From JAXGZG01 sp050952065 (GTDB taxonomy: Bacteria > Bacillota > Sulfobacillia > Fermentithermobacillales > Fermentithermobacillaceae), in NCBI GenBank assembly GCA_050952065.1, contig JBMNKF010000002.1, forward strand, positions 1-64,000: a DNA stretch of 64,000 nt. The letters are read 5' to 3'. The translations under genes were made by a program, and so were the position numbers. The notes under the pieces are model-generated. The model made no database searches. It had not been told where the DNA came from and was given only the letters and a program-made list of their open reading frames with translations. This document shows positions 36,213-45,231 of the stretch, one piece after another (position 1 is the first letter of the stretch; the number at the start of each line of letters is the position of its first letter).

Positions 36213-36419
36213 AGGTCATATCACCTCGCTTGGAATTTAGACGGCCTATAGGCATAAATGTTCCACGGGAATATAGTCTTCTACGTTAGGAATCGCTATC
36301 CTCCTATGGAGTATTATGGGACAGATTATCCACATATATCGGATAGCCCTATAGAAATTGAGGAATTTGAAAGCGGCACGGACATTTCAAGAGATATGCG
36401 GCTTGAGTCCCTTTGGGAC

Positions 36420-37355
36420 CTACTGGGAAACCTTAATCCGCCCCTTGATGATAGAAACTGCGCTACCGCCAACGCGGATCCCTGTAGGCTTACGCCCCTC
36501 CGAAGACACCTCTACATGTATGATGGATGGCCGCTTGAGGATGTGTCCTTGCTCACACACAATTCGCGTTACCGGACCCGCCACCTCTACCAAGCCGTTA
36601 AGCACAAGGTAGCCTCCCGTAGCCCCCGACGCCGTACCTGTTGCCGATTCCTCGGGCACTCCTACAGCCGGCGAAAAATCGCGGCAGTGGACTGTGGAAG
36701 CCGGATGAATAGTTTCCAAGGAAAAACAGTGCACGCTTATGATGTGGCGATCGTTGCAGAAGTCTGTGAGGGCACTCATATCGGGCCGCATAGACAGAAG
36801 AGCCTCCCGAGAAGTGACAGGAGTTATCAAGTCGGGCAGCCCTGTGGAAATGACTTGGGGCCGTGCGCGCCGAAATCCAGTGATAGAACCTTGGGGCGCC
36901 CCCAATATTTTCTCTAGTTCCGCGATTTCTTGGTATGTAGGTTCCGCCACCACGCTGGGAACGTTCTGTGTCATCATGACTCTTGAGGGAATCCCTTCGC
37001 AGCCAAACTCGATGTCTACGGGCAACACGCCCGCCTTTGTCTCCTGAGTCACACGCACATCCGCGGAAGCGGACGAGATTATCCCTATCTCGGCCAGCAG
37101 GTAGAACGCACCTATAGTAGCGTGACCACATAGGTCCACTTCAGATAGAGGGGTGAAGAACCTTACGTCGAAATCGGCACGTCCCGATCCCCTGGTATCG
37201 AGCACGAAAGCCGTCTCCGAGAGATTCATCTCCCGAGCGATTTTTTGCATAGTGTCGTCAGAAAGCCCTTGAGCGTCAGGTACGACTCCGGCAGGATTTC
37301 CCCCAAAGAGGACGTCGGTGAAAGCATCCACCTGATAAATGTCGATTTCTCTCAC
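36420..37355 (-). CDS. PhzF family isomerase-like protein
   Basis: The protein has the PhzF fold of two similar halves. It opens with YQVDAFTDVLFGGNPAGVV, has the conserved MNLSETAFV (Glu is the catalytic residue in PhzF) and VDLCGHATIGAFY, and near the end EESATGTASGATGGYL. Only one member, phenazine PhzF, has a well-defined reaction; nothing nearby suggests phenazine synthesis, so the substrate is unknown. GTG at 37355 behind GGGAG is the preferred start, giving 311 residues. Confidence 0.9.
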   Translation of the reverse strand: MREIDIYQVDAFTDVLFGGNPAGVVPDAQGLSDDTMQKIAREMNLSETAFVLDTRGSGRADFDVRFFTPLSEVDLCGHATIGAFYLLAEIGIISSASADVRVTQETKAGVLPVDIEFGCEGIPSRVMMTQNVPSVVAEPTYQEIAELEKILGAPQGSITGFRRARPQVISTGLPDLITPVTSREALLSMRPDMSALTDFCNDRHIISVHCFSLETIHPASTVHCRDFSPAVGVPEESATGTASGATGGYLVLNGLVEVAGPVTRIVCEQGHILKRPSIIHVEVSSEGRKPTGIRVGGSAVSIIKGRIKVSQ

Positions 37356-37423
37356 GAGCAATCTCTCCCGTCGTTTCCTTGGCGTCTCGGGGTCGTGTCC
37401 CCGGCGATTAGCCGCTCCATCAT

Positions 37424-37454
37424 TAAGGGCCGGAAAAACGCTCTCCGGCCCTTA
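37424..37454. terminator. Ten-base inverted repeat between phzF and the carboxylase gene
   Basis: TAAGGGCCGG (37424-37433) and CCGGCCCTTA (37445-37454) form a perfect ten-base stem with an 11-base loop. It lies 25 bases past the carboxyltransferase-subunit stop on the minus strand. No T run follows, so it may end transcription poorly or act as a 3' stabiliser. Confidence 0.5.
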
Positions 37455-37479
37455 TAGTACCTCGCGTTTCTCTAAATCA

Positions 37480-38910
37480 TCATACAGGAGCGAAACCTTT
37501 GGGATGCTCCTTCTTAGCTTGCTCCAGGAGACCGTAATCCACACCGGTTCTCTTGGCCAATTGCTCCTCTAGGAACTTCTTGGCCTGAGCAGGGAACAAT
37601 GCATAGGATAAGACATCCTCTTCCTTAGTGTACAGGTGCCCCAGTTCCTCTTTGGCTTTGGCGAGTCCCGGCTCGATGTGGTCGGCAGGTCTGTCGGTAA
37701 CAGGCTCCTCATCACCAATGACCTTCTTCTGCACATCCAGATTGACCTGCCCGGGAGCCTTTCCGTAAAGCCCTCTGAAGTAGTCTTTCACTTCGTTAGT
37801 GGCCATCTTGTAACGCTCCCCGATCAAGACGTTGAGGACTGCCTGGGTCCCAACGATCTGGCTTGACGGGGTCACAAGAGGCGGGTGCCCCAAATCAGCC
37901 TTAACTCTGGGCACTTCTTCAAGCACTTGTGGAAGCTTGTCGATCTGCCCTTGCTCCCTAAGCTGGGATATGAAGTTGGAGATCATACCCCCGGGAATTT
38001 GGTACCTGAGCACGTCGGCATCCGGCACGGGCGAGGCCTTATCGTAGGTTCCGTACTTGGTCCTTACTCCCCTGAAATACTCGGCGATTTCCGACAAAAT
38101 GCTGAGATCCAAGTTCGTATCGTAAGGAGTCCCTTGCAGCGCGGCCACTATGCTCTCGACCGGCGGCTGGGAGGTGGACATTGACATAGTAGAGATGGCG
38201 CAGTCGATTACGTCGCACCCCGCTTCAATGGCTTTCAGGTAAGACATGGAACCCATTCCTGAGGTGTAGTGGGTATGCAGCTGTACTGGAAGACCGATCT
38301 CGTCCTTCCACGCCTTCACGATGTCGTAGGCTTCCTTGGGCGAGATGATCCCCGCCATATCCTTCAAACACAGTGAATCGGCTCCCATCTTCTGCAGTTC
38401 CTTGGCCACAGCCACATAGTGTTTTAGGTCGTGAACAGGGCTAATAGTATAACACACCGTGGCTTGAACGTGGGCGTTCATCTCTTTGGAAACCTCGATA
38501 GCGCGCCTCATGTTGCGAACGTCGTTGAGTGCGTCGAAAATCCGCATGATAGAGATGCCGTTTGTAATGGCCGCCCGAACAAAAGCTTCAACCACGTCGT
38601 CTGCATAGTGCTTGTAGCCAACAAGGTTTTGACCCCTCAAGAGCATCTGAAGAGGGGTGTTCTTGAAACCTTCCTTGAGGGCACGCAGTCTCTCCCAAGG
38701 ATCCTCAGAGAGAAATCGCAGGCAAGTATCGAAGGTGGCTCCACCCCAGACTTCTACCGAATGGAAACCCACCTTATCCATCTTGTCTACTATCGGGAGC
38801 ATATCGCTTGTCTTCATACGTGTGGCCAGAAGGGACTGGTGTCCGTCTCGCAGAGTCGTGTCAGTGATCCAGACCTTCCTTCTGGTGGTGCTATCCGCCA
38901 TGGAATCCAT
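37480..38910 (-). CDS. Pyruvate carboxylase/oxaloacetate decarboxylase carboxyltransferase subunit without biotin domain
   Basis: The protein holds the HMGL-like TIM barrel with ITDTTLRDGHQSL (metal Asp), the active-site QMLLRGQNLVGY and the metal His pair in QLHTHYTSG, followed by the PYC_OADA conserved domain. It ends at residue 476 without the Pro/Ala linker or an AMKM biotinylation site. It therefore must act with a separate biotin carrier, as 5S-type transcarboxylase subunits or split OadA/PycB do. No carrier or carboxylase partner is in the window. ATG at 38910 behind GGGGTG is preferred over the GTG at 38919. Confidence 0.88.
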   Translation of the reverse strand: MDSMADSTTRRKVWITDTTLRDGHQSLLATRMKTSDMLPIVDKMDKVGFHSVEVWGGATFDTCLRFLSEDPWERLRALKEGFKNTPLQMLLRGQNLVGYKHYADDVVEAFVRAAITNGISIMRIFDALNDVRNMRRAIEVSKEMNAHVQATVCYTISPVHDLKHYVAVAKELQKMGADSLCLKDMAGIISPKEAYDIVKAWKDEIGLPVQLHTHYTSGMGSMSYLKAIEAGCDVIDCAISTMSMSTSQPPVESIVAALQGTPYDTNLDLSILSEIAEYFRGVRTKYGTYDKASPVPDADVLRYQIPGGMISNFISQLREQGQIDKLPQVLEEVPRVKADLGHPPLVTPSSQIVGTQAVLNVLIGERYKMATNEVKDYFRGLYGKAPGQVNLDVQKKVIGDEEPVTDRPADHIEPGLAKAKEELGHLYTKEEDVLSYALFPAQAKKFLEEQLAKRTGVDYGLLEQAKKEHPKGFAPV

Positions 38911-39019
38911 CCAATTCACCCCGTAATCTCTAGTTGTCTCCTAACGAATCCCTATTTGATAATAGCATTCTTGTCCATATAGTGGAGCAGGTTTCTTCTG
39001 GCGCTTCCCAAAATTCCAG

Positions 39020-40690
39020 TTACTCCGTTTGCCCGGGATGCTCGTCCCTCTGGTTCTCCGGCATCGCCAACCTTTTCGAGTTTTCCTGCCGCTCAAGAGC
39101 CGCCTCCACAAAATCTCTAAACAAGGGGTGCGGTCTGTACGGTCGAGAAATGAGTTCCGGGTGGAACTGGACACCCACAAACCATGGGTGATCCGTTAGT
39201 TCCATTATTTCGACCAGCCCTCTTGCGGGCCATATCCCCGCCGTTATCAGTCCCGCTTTGTTCAAATCGGCCACGTACCGTGGGTTGACCTCGAAACGAT
39301 GTCTGTGACGCTCCTCAATCATGTCTCGACCGTAAGCCTTTGCAGCCAGGGTGCCCTCTTTGAGTCTGCACTGGTACAAGCCCAATCGCATGGTGCCGCC
39401 TATCCTTTCTGCTTCTTTCTGCTCAGGCATGAGGTCTATAACCGGATTCCTGGTGTCGGGATCAAACTCTGTGGAATTTGCACCTCTGAGTCCCAAAAGG
39501 TTCTGCGCCACTTCCACAACGGCGCACTGGAGTCCAAGACAGATCCCGAAAAACGGGACTTTGTTCTCTCTAGCGTACTTGACGGCCCTTATCTTGCCGA
39601 GGACCCCTCTTTGGCCGAATCCCCCGGGCACCAGAATTCCATCGGCATCCAGAAGGGCATCGATAACCTCTTGGTCCGAAGCATAGTCCAGTTCCTCTGA
39701 GTTTACCCACAGGATATCTACCTTTGCGTCGTTATCAAGCCCTCCGTGGCAAAGGGCCTCCGTCACGCTCTTATAGGCATCGTGAAGAGCTACGTATTTT
39801 CCGACGATAGCGATTCTGCAACGCTTGGCCGGATTCTGAAGCTTCCTGCCAATCTTGATCCACTCTCTGAGATCTGGCTCCCGCTTTTCCAGCCCTAGCT
39901 TGTCCTCGATGATTCTGCCCAACCCTTCGTTTTCTAACATGACAGGAACCTGGTAGATGCTATTGGCATCAAGGTTCTGAATCACTGCCGAATTGTCCAC
40001 GCTACAGAAGAGCGCCAGTTTCTCGCGAATCTCCGACGACATGGGAAAACTGGTTCTGCAGATCAGAATATCGGGAGCGATGCCTATAGACCGTAGTTCG
40101 GCCACACTGTGTTGGGTGGGCTTGGTCTTGAGTTCGCCGCTTCCATATATATAGGGGATCAGCGTGACGTGGACATACAGAGTGTTTCTGAAGCCCACAT
40201 CGCCTCTTATCTGCCTTATGGCCTCGAGAAACGGGAGGCTTTCAATGTCGCCAACCGTGCCTCCGACTTCCGCGATGACGAAATCGGCCTTTGACGCCTC
40301 AATGAGTCCTCGGATCCTATCCTTGATCTCGTTAGTTACGTGGGGAATAACCTGAACGGTGCTGCCAAGAAACTCTCCCCGACGCTCTTTGGCGATGACC
40401 GAACCGTACACCTGGCCGGTTGTCATATTGTTTATCGCCGCCAAAGGCCTGTCGATAAACCTTTCGTAGTGTCCGAGGTCCAGATCGGTCTCGGCCCCAT
40501 CGTCAGTGACAAATACCTCGCCGTGCTGAAGTGGGCTCATGGTACCCGCATCAACGTTGACGTATGGGTCCATTTTCATGATAGTGACCGAATACCCTCT
40601 GGCTTTCAACAAAGCACCTATGGAAGCTGCGGTAATCCCCTTTCCGAGGCCTGACACGACTCCCCCTGTGACAAATACGAATTTAGGCAC
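39020..40690 (-). CDS. pyrG: CTP synthase
   Basis: PyrG aminates UTP to CTP with glutamine or ammonia. GTG at 40690 behind AAGGAGGTCATC gives 556 residues that open PKFVFVTGGVVSGLGKGI, the family start. The synthase domain is followed by a class I glutamine amidotransferase with the Cys nucleophile in FFGICLGLQ and the late HPE motif in FHPELISRP. It lies 35 bases after rpoE, as in B. subtilis. Confidence 0.97.
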   Translation of the reverse strand: MPKFVFVTGGVVSGLGKGITAASIGALLKARGYSVTIMKMDPYVNVDAGTMSPLQHGEVFVTDDGAETDLDLGHYERFIDRPLAAINNMTTGQVYGSVIAKERRGEFLGSTVQVIPHVTNEIKDRIRGLIEASKADFVIAEVGGTVGDIESLPFLEAIRQIRGDVGFRNTLYVHVTLIPYIYGSGELKTKPTQHSVAELRSIGIAPDILICRTSFPMSSEIREKLALFCSVDNSAVIQNLDANSIYQVPVMLENEGLGRIIEDKLGLEKREPDLREWIKIGRKLQNPAKRCRIAIVGKYVALHDAYKSVTEALCHGGLDNDAKVDILWVNSEELDYASDQEVIDALLDADGILVPGGFGQRGVLGKIRAVKYARENKVPFFGICLGLQCAVVEVAQNLLGLRGANSTEFDPDTRNPVIDLMPEQKEAERIGGTMRLGLYQCRLKEGTLAAKAYGRDMIEERHRHRFEVNPRYVADLNKAGLITAGIWPARGLVEIMELTDHPWFVGVQFHPELISRPYRPHPLFRDFVEAALERQENSKRLAMPENQRDEHPGQTE

Positions 40691-40725
40691 TGTATAGATG
40701 ACCTCCTTCAAAAGGGGAGGGAGCC

Positions 40726-41127
40726 CTATCCCTCCTCAGGTTCTTCGGGCTCCCCTATTGGTTCCTCGTCTGCTGGTTCTTCTCGGTAGTTCTCATCGAT
40801 TGCTACTAGTTCTCTCCGAAGGCGCTCCCCAGGCTTGGGTCTTTCGGTGTTGGAGAGCTCGACCACCTTGTACGCAGGGGGTTTAACCGTCCATTCTCTC
40901 AGACCGCACATCCCACTACCGCGGTTTAGGAATCGGTTGTCTAGACTCAGTTCGGTGTGTATCTTGGCCATGAGCTTTGGAAGCTGCTGCTCTGGCTTTA
41001 CGCCTCGTCTCTCAAGCACTTCTCGAACCAGGTCCTTATACTTCATGGGCTCTTTGCGTTCCTTGAGGATATGGTAAGCCACATCGCCAACTGAGTGCTC
41101 TGGACGGGGGCTTTGCACCTGAACCAT
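40726..41127 (-). CDS. rpoE: RNA polymerase delta subunit
   Basis: Delta is a Gram-positive RNA polymerase subunit that speeds core recycling and reduces non-specific binding. The N-terminal HARE-HTH domain (about 10-75, SVGDVAYHILKERKEPMKYKD and FLNRGSGMCGLREW) is followed by an acidic tail ending in Glu/Pro repeats, shorter than in B. subtilis. ATG at 41127 is the better-spaced start; GTG 41136 is possible. The rpoE-pyrG pair is conserved across Bacillota. Confidence 0.92.
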   Translation of the reverse strand: MVQVQSPRPEHSVGDVAYHILKERKEPMKYKDLVREVLERRGVKPEQQLPKLMAKIHTELSLDNRFLNRGSGMCGLREWTVKPPAYKVVELSNTERPKPGERLRRELVAIDENYREEPADEEPIGEPEEPEEG

Positions 41128-41189
41128 ATTGCTCACACTACCACCCCCACACCTGATCAGTTATGAAAACCTCCATACTCACTCCAGTC

Positions 41190-41217
41190 ATTCTACCCAT
41201 GCGAGCGCCACTGTCAA
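41190..41217 (-). promoter_or_regulatory. Sigma-A promoter of rpoE-pyrG
   Basis: Minus strand TTGACA (41217-41212), 16 bases, then TAGAAT (41195-41190). It lies about 55-65 bases before the rpoE start and just after the kamE stop. Confidence 0.6.
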
Positions 41218-41237
41218 TACAGTTAGGAAACCCCGGG

Positions 41238-41999
41238 TCAATATAGTCCCTTTCTCCTCAAAACTTCCTGTACCAGGTATGAAGCCACACCGTGAGGCTT
41301 AGTACCTGGACCAAACCCCGCATCGAAACCAATCTCCAGGCACAATGCATGAGTGATCCTGGGGCCTCCTGCTACCAATACGACCTGGTCTCTCAGTCCC
41401 TCGGCCTCTATGATTTCCACCAGCCGGGTCAAATTCGCAAGGTGCACGTTTCCTTGAGTCACAACCTGAGACACCAATAAAGCATCGGCTTTTTCCTCAA
41501 GACATTTTGCCACAAGCGCCTCATTAGGCACCTGACTACCCATATTAACCACTCTGAAGCCCCGATATGCCTCCAATCCGTGGTCGCCCGCAAACCCTTT
41601 GTAGTTGAGGATGGCGTCGAGCCCTACGGTATGGGCATCGCTCCCGGTTGAAGCGCCGACTACTACTAAAGGCCTTCCCAGCCTTTCCCTTATTAACGAC
41701 TCTACAACCGGAGGTTCGAGGTTATCCCATAGAGGCCTGGCCACCTTGAGTTTCTGTAGTTCCACTGGCCGGGTCATCCTCCCGTAGCCCACGTAAAACG
41801 TGTAACCCTCGCCTAAAGAGGCGGACTCTACCACCTGAGGTTCTGCGAGGCCCATGAGGCGCAGGACCTGGCGGGCGGCTTCATCGCCTAGAGCGCCGTT
41901 TCGAACGGGCAATGTGAAACTCACCTGCACTACCCCGTCGTTGTGGCGGTCGCCGTAAGGCATAACCACGTCATCACAAGTTCCACCGCTACTTAGCAA
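41238..41999 (-). CDS. kamE: Lysine 5,6-aminomutase beta subunit
   Basis: KamE binds cobalamin and PLP and, with KamD, moves the terminal amino group of beta-lysine to give 3,5-diaminohexanoate. The product has the base-off B12 motif DAHTVG (Asp121, His123, Gly126) and Lys134 in NYKGFAGD, the likely PLP lysine. The C-terminal half is the B12-binding Rossmann domain with VVLVAGGPRI. The longest frame starts with TTG at 41999, overlapping kamD by seven bases; ATG at 41963 (MPYGDRHNDG) is an alternative that fits family starts better. It closes the kam operon. Confidence 0.93.
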   Translation of the reverse strand: MLSSGGTCDDVVMPYGDRHNDGVVQVSFTLPVRNGALGDEAARQVLRLMGLAEPQVVESASLGEGYTFYVGYGRMTRPVELQKLKVARPLWDNLEPPVVESLIRERLGRPLVVVGASTGSDAHTVGLDAILNYKGFAGDHGLEAYRGFRVVNMGSQVPNEALVAKCLEEKADALLVSQVVTQGNVHLANLTRLVEIIEAEGLRDQVVLVAGGPRITHALCLEIGFDAGFGPGTKPHGVASYLVQEVLRRKGLY

Positions 42000-43573
42000 G
42001 ACCGGTCTACCTCCTTCCTGCTTTCGGCCAGTCGGTGCACGATGCCGTCTTCAATCGGGTTGTGATACCAGGGGCTCTTCCGAAAGACTCCTTCCTTACC
42101 CTTTCCGCCTGTCCTTTGCCGCCTCACTCCGCCAAAGACTCCTTCTTCTATGGCCCCAGACAGGCCCTTTAGGAGTACTTCGGCCAAGAGGCTCTCACAT
42201 TTCCCCAAGAGGTCCTTGGCGCGGGCGGCGATGAGAGAATCTTCTATGAGGTAAAGACTCTCTCCCAAATGCCTGGCAGCGTTTCTCATATACTTTGCAG
42301 ACCTAATGGAAGCGTACCTATCGTGCAAAAGCGGAGTGTGAACGGCCTCGGTGAGCATTCCTACAAGGTGTATGGATTGGCCCGTTATGACGGAGGTCAA
42401 GTTGAAACTGGCATCCAAGGCGTGAGCGAAGAATATGTCGCCGGTCTTATGCACCGTGGGAGGCATGAACTTGACCGGGCAGTCGGGGAAAAGGGATCGC
42501 ACCAGGAGAGCCGATGCTATCTCGTAAGAAAGGCTATCTTCTATGTTAGGATCGATTTCAAAGGCGTGTCCGAGGCCAATGGCCTGATCAGAGAGCCCTG
42601 AGGCTTTGGCGAAATGATAGTTGATGAATTGGGAGGCCAGCACCTGGTGCCCGGAATCGGCGGCATCAGCAGTGGTAAGGTAGTTGTCCTCGCCGGTATT
42701 AATGATGATGCCTGCAAAAGCATTGATCATCCTGGAAAATCGCTGGTCACAGAAGGTCCTTTCAGCGTTAATGTCCCTAAACAAGACGCCATACATGGCG
42801 TCGTTGAGCATCATATCCAAACGTTCTAGGGCGCCCATCGCAGCGATCTCCGGCATGCATAGTCCCGAACAATAGTTTACCAAACGCACATACCTACCGA
42901 GATCTCGGGATTCTTCATCTAAAGCACTTCTCATGAGACGAAAATTCTCTTGCGTGGCATAGGTGCCGCCATACCCTTGGGTGGTAGGACCATAGGGCAC
43001 GTAATCTAGAAGGCTCTGGCCGGTGGATCTTATGACGGCGATGATATCGGCGCCTTGTCTGGCTGCCATCCTGGCCTGTACGATATCTTCGTATATGTTC
43101 CCCGTAGCCACAATCACGTAGAGCCACGGAGACCACGGGACCGGAAGAGCACTGAGCAGCTCATCTCGTTCCCTCCTTCGTCTAGAGACAGCGTCCAAAG
43201 CAACACGGGCCATGTCCCTGGACTTGCCAAGACACGCTTCGCGCCCTTGCCAGGGTATTGTCCCAATATCAACGTTGCCTTCAGCTACCTCTAAGGCTAC
43301 CTCCAAAGGTGAGGCATCAAGGGCAAGACAAGCGTTGGCAAGATGCAGGGCGATCCCGTCTTCCAGGCGTCCGGCATCCCTCAGTCTGTCCACCAGTACA
43401 TTTGCCAAAGGGACCTCTTGGCGGTTAACGCCATCCACTCCCAACAACCTGGCAACGGCGCGTTCGATTGAAACGGTACTGTAGGGGGCAAGTTCACGAA
43501 GAACCGCCTGGGCGATGTCGGCAGCCATCCTATGACATCTATCCACTGCCTCTTCATCTACGCGGTATCTCAT
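41993..43573 (-). CDS. kamD: Lysine 5,6-aminomutase alpha subunit
   Basis: KamD is the TIM-barrel subunit that binds substrate and the adenosyl end of cobalamin. The 526-residue product has full family length, with RSTGQSLLDYVPYGPTT and TYATQENFRLMRSAL, the blocks used in PLP and substrate binding, and NTGEDNYLTTADA. ATG at 43573 follows GGAGG by ten bases. It is coupled to kamE and shows no frame problem, in contrast to kdd and kamA. Confidence 0.95.
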   Translation of the reverse strand: MRYRVDEEAVDRCHRMAADIAQAVLRELAPYSTVSIERAVARLLGVDGVNRQEVPLANVLVDRLRDAGRLEDGIALHLANACLALDASPLEVALEVAEGNVDIGTIPWQGREACLGKSRDMARVALDAVSRRRRERDELLSALPVPWSPWLYVIVATGNIYEDIVQARMAARQGADIIAVIRSTGQSLLDYVPYGPTTQGYGGTYATQENFRLMRSALDEESRDLGRYVRLVNYCSGLCMPEIAAMGALERLDMMLNDAMYGVLFRDINAERTFCDQRFSRMINAFAGIIINTGEDNYLTTADAADSGHQVLASQFINYHFAKASGLSDQAIGLGHAFEIDPNIEDSLSYEIASALLVRSLFPDCPVKFMPPTVHKTGDIFFAHALDASFNLTSVITGQSIHLVGMLTEAVHTPLLHDRYASIRSAKYMRNAARHLGESLYLIEDSLIAARAKDLLGKCESLLAEVLLKGLSGAIEEGVFGGVRRQRTGGKGKEGVFRKSPWYHNPIEDGIVHRLAESRKEVDRSC

Positions 43574-43615
43574 CTATCCGGCTCCTCCCCAAAAAGCCAC
43601 CCCCTTACCCATGGA

Positions 43616-45160
43616 TTAGGGGCGGCAAAACGACTCCGCTATCTCGATGATCTCTCTGTCAAGCCCCAGGAGGCTCGCCACCAATAAAGCATCTCGAGGT
43701 GCAGGAGTCTCGGGCCCCACTTTCTGCAGGCCATAATCCATGTGCTCGTAGAGCCACTGGAGGCCCGACTCGGGATCGCCATTGTCTCCCGGCATATCTC
43801 TCTCCGGCGAAAGGCGGAGCCCGGCCACCTGCCAGTGCTCCGCAGGAATTAGCCGTGTCAACCCGTGATAATGAGTGGTCGCGACTACTCTGGATGTGTT
43901 ACCCTCCGTCTGGCCGAGATACTGTAGGAGAGCAGCATATAGCGCCATTCCTTGGGAAGGGTTAGTTCCCCGTCCGATCTCGTCCAGCAAAATGAGGCCT
44001 TTCTGCCCTTTCATCGCCAAAGGCTCTTTCAGGGCGACTATCTCAGCAGCGAAACTCGATAGACCCGGCTTGCCGGGACTCTGGGGCTGTAAGTACACAA
44101 AGTCAAAAAGGGAAAAAGACATAGATGTACAGGGCACCAAGAACCCCCATTGAGCGAGTGTGACCATTAGCCCAAGGATTTGCAGGGCCACAGTCTTTCC
44201 TCCCATATTGGGGCCCGTAATTACTGTAACGGGCTCGCTTAGGGAAATGCTTACCGGCTGGAATCTCCCGCCTCGGCCTTGGACAATCTCGCGTACAATA
44301 GGATGGATTGCTCCTTCCAACTGCAAACATACCCCTGCATCACCTAGGACCTGGGGAACCACGGCATCCCATTCTCTGGCCAAGTGCGCTTTGCACAGGA
44401 GCCAGTCCAGTTCGCCCAAGGCCCACGCCGCTCTTTCAAAGCTTTCGGCCGTAGGTCGGAGTTCCCGCGAAAGATCCGCCATAACTTCCTCTTCTAATGC
44501 AAGTTCTCGCTGGCGAAGACGGCTGATCTCGCGCTCTATTGTCACTGCTTCGCCGGAAGCTTTTAACCTGAAGTGAACGTGGGTCAACGTCTCCCTTATC
44601 TCGCCGAGTTCTGGCATGAGTCTGGCCTTTTCTACGAGTCTTCGGTCTGACTTCCTAACGGCTATCTCTTCGCGAAGCCCGGGCCTTTTCCCCAGAAGGT
44701 CCTCCACGGCTTGCGCTTCCTCGTCCATGGCATATCTCCACTGCCGTTCCTTTTGCTTTCGTTGGGCCCTGGCTTTGGCCAGTTCGGCCGAATACGAGTC
44801 AGCCACGTAGAAGGAGGGTTGGCCCGACGAACCGGGCATGAGCCTTTTCTCCACAGTCTGCAGGGATGGCGGCACACATCGCGCAGGCCATGGGACCCAA
44901 TAGGTATCGTTTAGGACCATGAGCGCCCTATTCACGGAAAAAGCCAGGTGTCCCAGGGTGAAGAGCTCGGAACCTTTCAGAGTTCGTCCGTCTTTTAGAA
45001 GCGCTATAGCGTGGAAAGGATCTTTCAGTGAGTGCAGTATATCTTCTAGTTTTTGGGCCGAATCGGGAGATTGATCCCAAAGACTCTGCACTCTGGAAAC
45101 GTTTTGGAATTCTTTTCTCAGGAGGTTTTCGTCTCCCGGCAAGAACGGTTTCTGCCGCAA
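43616..45160 (-). CDS. kamC: MutS-like ATPase, probable lysine 5,6-aminomutase reactivase KamC
   Basis: The 514-residue protein has a C-terminal MutS-type ATPase domain with Walker A GPNMGGKT (316-323), FAAEI, Walker B LILLDEIGRGTNP and ATTHYHGL. A helical core (about 130-240) precedes it; the mismatch-recognition domain of true MutS is missing. MutS-like genes of this form lie in lysine-fermentation clusters, where they are assigned to repair of inactivated aminomutase. The role is from family knowledge and context, not shown here. TTG at 45160 lacks a strong ribosome-binding site, so the start is unsure. Confidence 0.85.
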   Translation of the reverse strand: MRQKPFLPGDENLLRKEFQNVSRVQSLWDQSPDSAQKLEDILHSLKDPFHAIALLKDGRTLKGSELFTLGHLAFSVNRALMVLNDTYWVPWPARCVPPSLQTVEKRLMPGSSGQPSFYVADSYSAELAKARAQRKQKERQWRYAMDEEAQAVEDLLGKRPGLREEIAVRKSDRRLVEKARLMPELGEIRETLTHVHFRLKASGEAVTIEREISRLRQRELALEEEVMADLSRELRPTAESFERAAWALGELDWLLCKAHLAREWDAVVPQVLGDAGVCLQLEGAIHPIVREIVQGRGGRFQPVSISLSEPVTVITGPNMGGKTVALQILGLMVTLAQWGFLVPCTSMSFSLFDFVYLQPQSPGKPGLSSFAAEIVALKEPLAMKGQKGLILLDEIGRGTNPSQGMALYAALLQYLGQTEGNTSRVVATTHYHGLTRLIPAEHWQVAGLRLSPERDMPGDNGDPESGLQWLYEHMDYGLQKVGPETPAPRDALLVASLLGLDREIIEIAESFCRP

Positions 45161-45231
45161 CTTTACTCTCTTTCCCAGGGAGGACCGCGGCGTCAGAGCC
45201 TCCCAGAGTTCAGAGAATCCTGTGTCAGAGC

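Noticed and set aside
36258..36917. 219-residue plus-strand open frame
   Set aside because: It overlaps the clear phzF gene on the other strand and matches no family; it is a shadow of a codon-biased gene.
43616..45160. DNA mismatch repair MutS
   Set aside because: The mismatch-recognition domain is missing and the gene is embedded in the lysine 5,6-aminomutase operon, so a reactivase role is preferred.
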